From assembly GCA_002171515.1 (NCBI GenBank), contig NHEP01000083.1, forward strand, positions 1-37,482: 37,482 bases of DNA, in the 5' to 3' direction. Shown here piece by piece: positions 19,801 to 27,049 of this stretch (position 1 is its first letter; every line of letters begins with the position of its first letter). The position numbers were made by a program, and so were the translations under genes. The notes beneath the pieces were generated by a model, which searched no databases, was not told the DNA's origin, and worked only from the letters and a program-made list of their open reading frames with translations. Source of the stretch: a bacterium TMED88. Its GTDB lineage: Bacteria; Myxococcota_A; UBA9160; UBA4427.

Positions 19801-20057
19801 CAAATGTTTCCGCCTTCGAACCGCCCGTCTCGGACATGGAGAAACTCCTTGCCGCAATCTGGGGAAAGATCCTCGATGCAGAACGCATTAGCGCACACGA
19901 TTCCTTTGCAGAACTCGGAGGCACTTCGCTCCAAGCGCTTCGCGTGATTGAAGAAGTGGAATCGCTGACCTCGTGGTCACTCAGTCCGAGACTTCTGTTT
20001 TTCCAAACACTCAGGCAAATTGCGGCTCGAGCACCCCAGGGAGGTGAGCGGCCATGA
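16830..20057 (+). CDS. degenerate NRPS module: TubC-type docking, C*, A*, PCP
   Basis: A 1075-residue terminal module. Residues 1-57 look like a TubC-type N-terminal docking domain (LLKVLADRDIRIR..., then KDDLLEIL). A condensation-type domain follows (about 70-500), but its HHxxxDG motif reads HSIAWDG at 209-215, so the second, catalytic His is Ser210. Next is a region of adenylation-domain length (about 520-960) without the YTSGSTG-PKG motif, without YRTGD and without the C-terminal NGKxDR lysine, so it should not activate an amino acid. The PCP is intact (LGGTSL, Ser1033). There is no thioesterase or reductase domain. The start is a TTG with GAGGG 7 bases upstream. The long frame is undamaged, so the protein is probably made and may act as a scaffold or receive its substrate otherwise. 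Its job is unknown. Confidence 0.88.
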   Translation: MKSAAALLKVLADRDIRIRAEDERLIVDAPKGSIDEELGSEIRAVKDDLLEILREANSDSSATEPSIVAIGPQADGYISPFQERIWMLEQIRPDSGENNLPGAWRLRGPLNEMALQSALSDFIRIHPMLRARFFQDNSRVTRRENPLASIPLLQGCDFSSTPAGQRETEFQKWLEDMARVPFDLSNEPPIRMYLARLGPEEHAIYAVSHSIAWDGWCFDIMLEDLGLLYSAHCRREEPQLPQSTIRYEDFAYWQRTRGQSDRGQEDLLFWQKRLAGALKTLPIPTDRPRPQNPNHAGARSNFALNDHLVTQLSKLARNEGVTVYMILLSIWSVLIGRMIDQNDVVVTTPVRGRDQANLENVVGPFTNTLFLRIQWDPSDSFRSVIRKVKAISLEAMGHQACPVDDFLRSIPGELKESSLFQLNFSYQNTEDRLTHWGDLEVEQIPQGFHATHSELNFWVRDAGDTLSGAIDYRTDLYDAERIRKLIGWLLQILTDAVASPDEPISQHSLLSPDEQAQLATWNRARPLDITDRSRIAQALEIPPSATLESEGGVWDRDILHARSLEVAQALLSAGVEEGDCVAVRMRRAPESVIALLGILRAGACWMPVPRAISNDSLNAWIEQTNGRALLHDSTVTGINLEVPARSLDFFAQDSSEESFQSPHRASSSRMAQLSGSAFSPPQSITFETLEVVLGSRESTQCLESSDLSLVLLAPDDPAFAPAALSALAHGATLAMPTEDCAADKLRLAAWIAHLKPTIIETDPPHLDAVLTTAGQQSVASIWIHGDLTQRLDIELPATSKGIWQIGGSRSTGHWGLLFPQTQNPSSGAPLAGGPAPGFETRILDPDGLELPPGLPGQLVLRQLGDVLPFNTPWRALWTHQGNLHITERQDALIWAQGQWLDILKLQTTLQALPFVTDAHIEARPSATGNSQLITWVAYRGDHEPTSTTLRKAVMNHLGDQLLGGIIVPLPEIPRDDRGAIRPRLLPDPSNTNVSAFEPPVSDMEKLLAAIWGKILDAERISAHDSFAELGGTSLQALRVIEEVESLTSWSLSPRLLFFQTLRQIAARAPQGGERP

Positions 20058-20809
20058 ACCCCTTCTTCATGGGTTCAGAACATCAACCTCTCTACGCCCT
20101 ATACCATCCACCCGTTGGGCGAGGACCTGGAGGGCGGGGGGCCGTTCTATGCAATCCCCTGGGATCGGAGTCCAACCGTGCCCACCGTTCCCTACGCGTG
20201 CTGGCTGACGCCCTTTCACGCTCCGGCTGGCACGTTCTGCGATTCGACTATCGCGGGACAGGCGATTCCTCGGGCGAAGACGACTCCGCCACCCTCAATG
20301 GGTGGGTTGAGGACATTGGCGTGGCTGCCGAAGAACTCAAGGCCATCGCGGACCTGAAAGGCGTACACCTCATTGGACTTCGGCTCGGAGCGTTTCTCGC
20401 AACAGCAGCTGGATTGAGGCGGCCTGATACACAAGGGCTGATTCTATGGGACCCAGTTGATCTCCATTCCGAGTCAATCTTAGGCGCTCAATGGTGTGGC
20501 CATCTCGATCAACCCGTTCCGCGCGAATCGGGCGGAGCCGCCAGTACAGCAGACTTTGAGAAAATGCTTCAGGAAATACACAAACAGCCTAACCCGAACG
20601 CTCCTTTCTGGCCCCATCAAGCACTGGTCGTAGGCCCCAAGGCGATTCCTGACGGGTTCCGAAGACTCGTCGGTGAGAATCTAAAGCGCGTGACCCTTAA
20701 AGAGATCGACGAAGCGCCTCCCTGGCTCGAGGAAAGCGATTTCGGGGCCGGTCCTGTCGCGGCCCGAGCCATTCACACGATCTCAACTTGGACAGGATCG
20801 GCTCCATGA
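20054..20809 (+). CDS. alpha/beta hydrolase-fold protein, nucleophile elbow GLRLG
   Basis: The 251-residue protein has an alpha/beta hydrolase layout: an N-terminal beta region, a FDYRGTGDSSG loop and the elbow GLRLGA. Position 110, where a Ser nucleophile would stand, is Arg. To my recollection a similar GLRLGA elbow occurs in the exosortase-A-associated hydrolase group, so loss of Ser may be a family trait rather than decay. The gene overlaps the NRPS stop by ATGA and the next hydrolase by ATGA, so the three are translationally coupled. Possible roles are product release, editing of the carrier proteins, or a partner subunit for the second hydrolase. Classical serine esterase activity is unlikely. 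Confidence 0.75.
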   Translation: MNPFFMGSEHQPLYALYHPPVGRGPGGRGAVLCNPLGSESNRAHRSLRVLADALSRSGWHVLRFDYRGTGDSSGEDDSATLNGWVEDIGVAAEELKAIADLKGVHLIGLRLGAFLATAAGLRRPDTQGLILWDPVDLHSESILGAQWCGHLDQPVPRESGGAASTADFEKMLQEIHKQPNPNAPFWPHQALVVGPKAIPDGFRRLVGENLKRVTLKEIDEAPPWLEESDFGAGPVAARAIHTISTWTGSAP

Positions 20810-21717
20810 TTCGCGAAGAAAATGCGAATCAAAGTTTCCCCCGACTGAGCGAACGGGCCATTCAATACGGCCTGAGTTCGAATCTGAACGGGATCCTGAC
20901 TCGTCCGCCGTCCAAGACTGAAACAAACCAGCCTTGCCTCGTGATTCTGAATGCAGGCATCCTTCATAAAGCGGGCCCCAACCGGCTCCATGTTCGCTTA
21001 GCCAGAGCCGCCGCGCAGCGCGGCTTTCCCACCTTCCGTTTCGATTTCGCTGGAGTCGGGGATAGCCCGCCGCGAGGCGACGGTCGTCCCCTTGCCGAAG
21101 GCGTGCTTGTCGACATTGCGGAGACCCTCGACCTGCTTGAGGCGCGATTAGGCGCCTCTCGATTCATCTTGGCGGGCCTCTGTTCGGGTGCCGACAACTC
21201 GCTCCGAGCTGCCCGGACTGACTCGCGGGTCGTGGGCGCCGCGCTACTTGACCCGACCGTCCACCGAACACCACGATGGTATCTCAACCATTACCTGCCC
21301 CGTCTACGGAGTCGGGAACGGGTGAGTCAGTTCTTTAGCCTCGAGAATGCCAACCTGAAGACGATCTCGAAAACTCTGAACCGAAGATTCCGGGAAGGAC
21401 CTGAAAAAGAGCGACCCGAGCTATTCAGGACAGGTCTTTCTGACAAACAAGACATCGCCCAACACATCGAGGACACCCTCCGACGAGGCTGTCGTCTCTT
21501 CTACGGATTTACCGGTGGCTGGAAGGAGTACTACAACTACCCAGAGCAACTTTTAGAGCTCTATCCGAATCTAAGCCGACCGGACCGCATCCACGTGAGG
21601 CATTACCCCGAAACGAGCCACACCTTCAAGACAGATGGAGATCGCAATCGACTCATTAAAGATCTAACGGATTGGATGGAGCTCATTCAAACGACCCGAA
21701 AGGTCAATGTATCGTGA
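20806..21717 (+). CDS. alpha/beta hydrolase-fold protein, Cys elbow (GLCSG)
   Basis: A 303-residue alpha/beta hydrolase-type protein with an FDFAGVGDSPPRG loop and the elbow GLCSGAD. Cys126 takes the nucleophile position, and a His near the C-terminus (YPETSHTFK) could complete the triad. The ATG at 20806 overlaps the previous stop (ATGA). Cys-nucleophile thioesterases are known from NRPS release steps, so this is the best candidate in the operon for releasing or transferring the chain, since no TE domain is fused to the last NRPS. It may instead work as a pair with the preceding Arg-elbow hydrolase. Function is inferred from context. Confidence 0.75.
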   Translation: MIREENANQSFPRLSERAIQYGLSSNLNGILTRPPSKTETNQPCLVILNAGILHKAGPNRLHVRLARAAAQRGFPTFRFDFAGVGDSPPRGDGRPLAEGVLVDIAETLDLLEARLGASRFILAGLCSGADNSLRAARTDSRVVGAALLDPTVHRTPRWYLNHYLPRLRSRERVSQFFSLENANLKTISKTLNRRFREGPEKERPELFRTGLSDKQDIAQHIEDTLRRGCRLFYGFTGGWKEYYNYPEQLLELYPNLSRPDRIHVRHYPETSHTFKTDGDRNRLIKDLTDWMELIQTTRKVNVS

Positions 21718-22637
21718 CTCAAGCGAGCCGACGATGCATTCGATCTGTTGACTCGTTCAACCCGCAGAAAGTCAACCGGATCGGACACGACTTTTCGGAT
21801 CACCCTTTACTGCAAGCAGAGGCACTCAGAGCCCTCGCCAAACGCCTTGAACAAGGTCAAACAGAAAAGGTTAAATTCATCGATCCGAATGCAGAAGCGG
21901 GCTCAGATTTCATCTTAGGAACTCGCCCTCCTCCGGGCCGCTCAATCGATGATCTCTTTGACAACCTGAGCGCTCCCGGCAGCTGGCTCGCAATTTACGA
22001 GGCTCGCACCGATCCCGAGTATGGGCCGCTCATCGACGAGGTCATCGCCGCCGGAGCCCCCCTCCTCGGCGCTGAAAGCCGAACGATCTTTGATTCGGAT
22101 GCCTATATTTTCATCTCTGCGCCGCCGTCGCTCACCCCCTTTCATATCGACCGAGAGAATAATTTTTTTCTTCAGATTCGCGGCCGAAAACAGTTCTCAG
22201 CCTGGGACCCGAACGATCGAGAGACCGTGCCAGAATCCGCCGTGGAAGGCTGGATTGTGCGGGGATCCTTGGCGGGGGTGAAGTGGCGAGATGATCATGT
22301 CCGCCGCGCCGTCGTCCATGAGGAACTCGGCCCTGGACAGGGTCTCTTTATGCCGTCTACTTCAGCCCATATGTCTCGAACAAGAACGCGCTCTGAATCC
22401 GAGAGTGGCGAACCCGGCCTTGTTTCGATCTCAATTGGGGTGGTCTACTACACGGCGCACACAAAAAGGCATGCCGTGATTTACGCTTTGAACTCCCTAC
22501 TCCGAAAGCTGAAATGGAAGCCTCAGCCGCCTGGTCACTGCAGCCGAAGTGTCGAGTCCATCAAGTATGCAAGCGGATGGGTCGCGACCCGATTACTTGA
22601 ACGCATGGGACGATTTTACCGACAAAGGGGAATGTAG
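21714..22637 (+). CDS. JmjC/cupin-type protein, possible iron-dependent oxygenase
   Basis: The 307-residue protein starts at a GTG that overlaps the previous stop (GTGA), with AAGG about 10 bases upstream. The centre contains TPFHIDRENNFFLQIRG, a cupin-like strand pattern with the metal motif HxD (His144, Asp146), and a possible distal His219 in SAHMSRT. This resembles JmjC-like or cupin_8 Fe(II)/2-oxoglutarate oxygenases, which often hydroxylate amino acids or carrier-bound peptides. As the last gene of the assembly-line operon it is probably a tailoring enzyme. A short hairpin-T-run follows. An arginine expected for 2-oxoglutarate binding could not be fixed by eye, so the catalytic claim is moderate. 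Confidence 0.6.
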   Translation: MTQASRRCIRSVDSFNPQKVNRIGHDFSDHPLLQAEALRALAKRLEQGQTEKVKFIDPNAEAGSDFILGTRPPPGRSIDDLFDNLSAPGSWLAIYEARTDPEYGPLIDEVIAAGAPLLGAESRTIFDSDAYIFISAPPSLTPFHIDRENNFFLQIRGRKQFSAWDPNDRETVPESAVEGWIVRGSLAGVKWRDDHVRRAVVHEELGPGQGLFMPSTSAHMSRTRTRSESESGEPGLVSISIGVVYYTAHTKRHAVIYALNSLLRKLKWKPQPPGHCSRSVESIKYASGWVATRLLERMGRFYRQRGM

Positions 22638-22690
22638 AAGGCTTCGCGGGCTCGGCCGAAAACACCGACGGCCCAGCGAGGAATCGCTCT

Positions 22691-22706
22691 ACGCCTAGGG
22701 CGTTTT
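22691..22706 (+). terminator. candidate rho-independent terminator of the NRPS-PKS operon
   Basis: A five-base stem ACGCC/GGCGT with a TAG loop is followed by TTTTT, about 55 bases after the last operon gene and before the convergent FkbH-like gene. The stem is short, so strength is uncertain. Confidence 0.4.
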
Positions 22707-22770
22707 TCGAGCATTCGGAGGGGGGACGGGCCGCGTCGTACAGCTAAGCCGTGGAGGCCTCTGCGATCCT

Positions 22771-24858
22771 TCAGTCTCTCGTCTCAACCCGAATCCACGC
22801 CGGTCGATCAGCAATCGGCTCGCCGCGAGCTCTCTTCCAGCGATCTGCCGCGTCCTCATCCTGCACGAAGCCCGCTTCTTGATACAAACCACTGGCAGGA
22901 TCGTTCCGATCCGTGGATCTGAATAGACCGACGAAATCCTGATCACTCCCTTCAGCTTCCATCACGTGCGACAAAGTCACCTGCTCAACGCCATAGCCCA
23001 TCGCCCGACAACTCATCACGAAAGAATCCAGCACGACACCGGACGCCTGACGCTCGACGATCACCACCACGACCAGTCCGAAGTCGCCGAAACGATCGGC
23101 CAGATTCGCCACATAGATCTCGTGTGTCGAGCTGCTGGAAAACTCGTCTAGCTGATTTTGGTCATACCGGATCGTGGTCGTATTGAACTGATTTGTCCGC
23201 TGAACGAGCTCGGTAACACGATCGAGATCTTCTGCCTGGGCAATCCCAATTTTCAAAACAAGGCCGAGATCTCCAAGCATCGACTCAAAGTCCACAGAGC
23301 CGCTGGTTGCTTTTCTCCTCTCGGCTTGGGCCCGGTACATCTCAGTCCGCGCTCTCGCCTCAGCGGTGTCAGTTGTATTCGGAAATTCGAGAAGCCTCGC
23401 GAGACCATTCCAACTCGAATCCAATGTTGCATCGAGAATCCTCACCGATGGCAAAGCACTCCTGACAAACTCTCTCTCCTGAGGACTGTCATCAATAAAG
23501 ACAAAGGAGTCCATTCCCAGGTCCAACTCTTGCGCTGTGAGCTCGATCGATTTGACCTTGACGTCCCAGGATATTTTCTTCAGCGCAAAATCGTCGGGAG
23601 ACAGGACCATCTCATCCCAGCGAATATTTTTTGGATCATTCTTGCTGACCGCGACCAACACGATCCCTGACTCCTTCAGCTTGAGGAGCAGCTCTTGACG
23701 ATCTCGGTGATGAACCACAGGACCGTCGGCCATCACGCCATCCCACAAGGTGTTGTCAAAATCAACCAAGAGCACCTTCGCCTTTCGGAGATCCCGAAAG
23801 GAGGAGAGCACTTCGGCGTATGCGTCAGACAGCAAAGAGCCCAAGCGCGCCGTATGGAACATGGCTTGCTGGGCAATTTGGGCGGGAACGATTTCTTCCG
23901 AACAGGCCCGATGTCCTGTTTGCTGAACAATTTCAGACTCGGAGATCAGCAGACAGTTCGGCGTGGCCTCGGCCAGTTCGGCAAGCCCCGCGTTCAGACG
24001 TCGGAGCATACGACGGCGGCCAACCGAAATCGGAGCCAAAACGGGAATTCGCCGACGCCAGCGGCCCAGGGGTAGTCCACAGGCATCGTGAAGCAGAAAT
24101 GGGGCATCGGTTTTCTCGCGCAAGCGGGTCAACATATCGGCGGCCAGCCCCACTAAGGCGTCCACCCGAGAATCAAGCCCAGACCACCGCATTCGGTCAG
24201 CATCGCGCAGGAGCGCCACGTAGGGCGGAATGCCCTCATAGGTGAAGAATGAGCACGCGATCAGATCCATGGGGTTTTTGGAAAGAAACTGCTCGACTTG
24301 CGTCGTCGAAAGCTCTCGCCCCACCAAAGCGCTGAAATACAACTCGCGCATGTCCAGATCGATGCCGAGGCCGCGACTCGCCGGAATGAGAAAAACCCGC
24401 AGGTCATTCATCACACAGTCGCCAAGGGTGAGGATCCGAAGTGGGTCCCCTTCAAAGGGCTCGACAAGACTTTGATGAAGGTCCAACCAAGTTTTTTCGA
24501 GCTCAGGCCATTGTTCACCCAGAAAGTCCGATAAGACGCGCGCGTCTTCCGCCAAAAGTTCTGAAAAGAATTCTCGCCGGGTGGATGGATCAGCTTGATG
24601 GGGGGCATAACGGAGCCGTTCATCGAGATAGACGTCTCGGAAACGGGACTCTCTGGTCTCCAAGTAGCTCAGCAAGAGTTCAAAGAGAGGCTCGATGAAG
24701 CTTTGCTGAAGGCGCGGAATGCTCTCCGGGCCCGCGCCCTCAATGCGGTATCGCTCAATGCGATTCGGTTCAAAGTGGGTTCGATGCCAACCAGCGACGA
24801 CCCCATCCCGATGCGCGCGCAGGGGGTGCGTTCCCGACGATTGCTCCACCAAAGTCAT
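22771..24858 (-). CDS. FkbH-like protein: SGNH-like, HAD and acetyltransferase-like domains
   Basis: A 695-residue protein. The N-terminal third contains LTLGDCVMNDLR and SFFTYEGIPPY, which fit the SGNH-like part of FkbH-type proteins. The HAD domain starts with VDFDNTLWDG (Asp366, Asp368), the phosphotransfer motif, and includes a SKND segment. The C-terminal part has NQFNTTT and a GNAT-like region. Classical FkbH loads a glyceryl group from 1,3-bisphosphoglycerate onto an ACP. Here no glyceryl-ACP dehydrogenases or dedicated ACP are nearby, so making methoxymalonyl-ACP is unlikely. It could prepare a C3 unit for the assembly line or act on a glycan. It is convergent with the operon and divergent from the flippase gene. 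Confidence 0.85.
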   Translation of the reverse strand: MTLVEQSSGTHPLRAHRDGVVAGWHRTHFEPNRIERYRIEGAGPESIPRLQQSFIEPLFELLLSYLETRESRFRDVYLDERLRYAPHQADPSTRREFFSELLAEDARVLSDFLGEQWPELEKTWLDLHQSLVEPFEGDPLRILTLGDCVMNDLRVFLIPASRGLGIDLDMRELYFSALVGRELSTTQVEQFLSKNPMDLIACSFFTYEGIPPYVALLRDADRMRWSGLDSRVDALVGLAADMLTRLREKTDAPFLLHDACGLPLGRWRRRIPVLAPISVGRRRMLRRLNAGLAELAEATPNCLLISESEIVQQTGHRACSEEIVPAQIAQQAMFHTARLGSLLSDAYAEVLSSFRDLRKAKVLLVDFDNTLWDGVMADGPVVHHRDRQELLLKLKESGIVLVAVSKNDPKNIRWDEMVLSPDDFALKKISWDVKVKSIELTAQELDLGMDSFVFIDDSPQEREFVRSALPSVRILDATLDSSWNGLARLLEFPNTTDTAEARARTEMYRAQAERRKATSGSVDFESMLGDLGLVLKIGIAQAEDLDRVTELVQRTNQFNTTTIRYDQNQLDEFSSSSTHEIYVANLADRFGDFGLVVVVIVERQASGVVLDSFVMSCRAMGYGVEQVTLSHVMEAEGSDQDFVGLFRSTDRNDPASGLYQEAGFVQDEDAADRWKRARGEPIADRPAWIRVETRD

Positions 24859-25484
24859 ATTGTCAGGATCCTTGAAAGAAACGAAATACGCCCCAACGGG
24901 CTCGATGGACCATTGCCCTTGAGGCCTGGGTCATCCAGTGACCCAGCGAGCAGTCATCTCGGGCCGGACCCAGCCAGGGCGGAGTGTGAAGTATTTCCAG
25001 AATCATCGGCCAGTTTACCCTGAATCTTGCACCCAAACGCTGAAGGCTCCATCAAAATCCCTGGGAGGATTTCGAATGCCCTCAACCTGAAAGTGAGGCG
25101 ACAAAGTCGCAAGGCCGCAATTAAGCCCCAAACACTGGCCCCCGGGGTCGATCAAATCCTGAATCGTCAGCCGCACACAAAAGTTCAGCCTGACTAAAAT
25201 TCTCAGCAAGCCGAATCAGAAAAGTGGATCGAAAGGCTGGATTTCGAGGCAATCGAGGCCGAAAAAACGAGAATCGAGCTGACTTCGCAGGCTCGCGAAG
25301 GCGGGGGAAATGGGACCCATCAGATTCGCTACGGTTGCGCGGAATCGTCAGGTGAACCCATGGGCGACCCCGAGTCCGCGACGCGCCAATAGCCGCTTGA
25401 GGGCCGATCGAGACTCGCGATGGCCGCAGGAACCGGCCGCAACCTAACTTTGAGGCGAGCAATGCCGGCAACAGAGCGTTCCGC
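24859..25484. other. 626-base gene-free stretch between divergent genes
   Basis: This lies between the starts of the FkbH-like gene (minus) and the flippase gene (plus) and must hold both promoters. On the minus strand around 25015-25209 a 64-codon frame has protein-like composition (LNFCVRLTIQDLIDPGG..., then RNPPRDFDGAFSVWVQD), but it has no good start and matches no family I know. It may be the end of a decayed gene. No repeats or RNA genes were recognised. Confidence 0.3.
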
Positions 25485-26999
25485 ATGGGCGAAGTGAAGG
25501 GCAATCCCGAGGGAGAATCCTCCCCGGGCACGGTCGATGCCCAAGACCCTTTCAAGATGAGCCGGATCGGCCGTCATACGCTGATCTATGGGCTCGGGGT
25601 CGTGCTCAGTAAGGCCGTGTCATTCTTCATGCTGCCCATCTACACGCGGTTCCTGACCCCGTCGGACTACGGTGTCATGGAACTCATTGAGATGACGCTT
25701 GACATCATCTCGATCGTCGCAGGAGCGCAGATCGCGATCGGCATTTTTCGGTACTACCACAAGGCCGAAACCGATCGAGAGCGAAACGCCGTGGTCTCCA
25801 CTTCGTTTATGGTTTTGGCTCTGAGTTATTGCTTGATGGGCGCAGTCACTTTTGCAGCCGCCCCATGGCTGGCCGAGCTGGTTTTCGACAGCCGGGATAA
25901 CGCCGGCCTCATCCGCCTCGCGGCGATGAGTCTCGCGGCCTCGAGCTTTTCGATCGCGCCCCTCACGGCATTTCGAGTGCGTGAGCAGTCCACCTATTTT
26001 GTTCTCAGCCAATTGGCCAAACTGATTCTCCAAGTCGCACTCAACTTATACTTTTTGGTTGAACTAGAAATGGGAGTCCGCGGCGTCTTCATCGCGAGCC
26101 TAATTGCGAGTAGCGTGGTCGGCACAGTCCTCGGAGGGCTCCTTATCAAAAACGTGGGGCTTCACTTTTCCCGCCAGGCCACACGCGACCTCATTCGATA
26201 CGGCATTCCGCTGATTGGTACCCAAATAGCCACCTTCGCGGTCACTTTTGGGGACCGCTACTTCCTTCAAGCCGCTGCCGACACAGCAGTGGTCGGCGTT
26301 TACTCTCTCGCCTATCAGTTCGGATTTCTTCTGGCCGCCATTGGCTACATGCCTTTTGAAATGATCTGGCAACCGGCTCGCTTTGAAATCGCGGCGCGGC
26401 CAGACCGGGACGCCATCTACTCCCGCGCTTTCATCTACCTCAATGTCCTGCTCATCTCGGCTGCAGTCGGTCTATCTGTTTTTGTCCAAGACGTCCTCTA
26501 CCTGATGGCCACGCCCCCGTTCTACACAGCGGCTGAATTTGTCCCGATCATCGTCATCGCCTACGTGCTCCAAGGCTGGACGGGATTCCAAGACGTCGGA
26601 GTTCATATGAAGGAAAGGACGGAGTTCATCACAGCCGCCAACTGGGCATCCGCCGCCGTCGCCCTCGTCGGCTACGCGTTATTCATCCCGCGGTACCTCG
26701 GATACGGAGCCGCCGGCGTGACCGTTGTCGCATTCGCCATTCGATACGCGGGGTGCTACTGGGCGTCTCAACGGCTCTGGCGGGTGCACTACGAATGGAA
26801 ACCCGTCCTGAAGTTGATCGTTCTCGGCGTATTCACAGTTACCCTATGCGCTCATACCCAGATAGAATCGGCCTGGCTCACGTTCCTTCTGAAAGCAGGG
26901 ATTGTGACAACCTTCCTACTGATCATTCCCCTCGGCGGCATCCTTCCCCAGGAAGATCTCCAACGATTCAGAAATCTGCTCAGAGACCGAAAAAGCTGA
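25485..26999 (+). CDS. oligosaccharide/lipid flippase (Wzx/MVF-type)
   Basis: The 504-residue protein is almost entirely hydrophobic, with about 12-14 membrane segments. It begins with a characteristic RHTLIYGLGVVLSKAVSFFMLPIYTRFLTPSDYGVMEL stretch (split here by family: a Gly-Lys helix, then ML-P-YTRFLTP-DYG). That is typical of polysaccharide export flippases, which move undecaprenyl-linked oligosaccharides or similar lipids across the inner membrane. The start at 25485 has a weak ribosome site; the ATG at 25558 is an alternative that removes a polar leader. It is followed by a glycosyltransferase gene, so a cell-surface glycan role is the simplest reading. MATE-like proteins also export NRPS-PKS products, so a link to the cluster is possible. 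Confidence 0.85.
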   Translation: MGEVKGNPEGESSPGTVDAQDPFKMSRIGRHTLIYGLGVVLSKAVSFFMLPIYTRFLTPSDYGVMELIEMTLDIISIVAGAQIAIGIFRYYHKAETDRERNAVVSTSFMVLALSYCLMGAVTFAAAPWLAELVFDSRDNAGLIRLAAMSLAASSFSIAPLTAFRVREQSTYFVLSQLAKLILQVALNLYFLVELEMGVRGVFIASLIASSVVGTVLGGLLIKNVGLHFSRQATRDLIRYGIPLIGTQIATFAVTFGDRYFLQAAADTAVVGVYSLAYQFGFLLAAIGYMPFEMIWQPARFEIAARPDRDAIYSRAFIYLNVLLISAAVGLSVFVQDVLYLMATPPFYTAAEFVPIIVIAYVLQGWTGFQDVGVHMKERTEFITAANWASAAVALVGYALFIPRYLGYGAAGVTVVAFAIRYAGCYWASQRLWRVHYEWKPVLKLIVLGVFTVTLCAHTQIESAWLTFLLKAGIVTTFLLIIPLGGILPQEDLQRFRNLLRDRKS

Positions 27000-27049
27000 A
27001 CGCAGACCGAAATTTTGCCACCCCCGACTTGGCGCGGATTAAAGAAAGA

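Noticed and set aside
19800..20057. Possible thioesterase or reductase domain at the end of the last NRPS
   Set aside because: The protein ends directly after the PCP, and no GxSxG or NAD-binding motif follows.
26753..27049. N-terminal extension of the glycosyltransferase frame
   Set aside because: It overlaps the flippase gene in another frame and is not protein-like; the ATG at 27050 begins the conserved GT fold.
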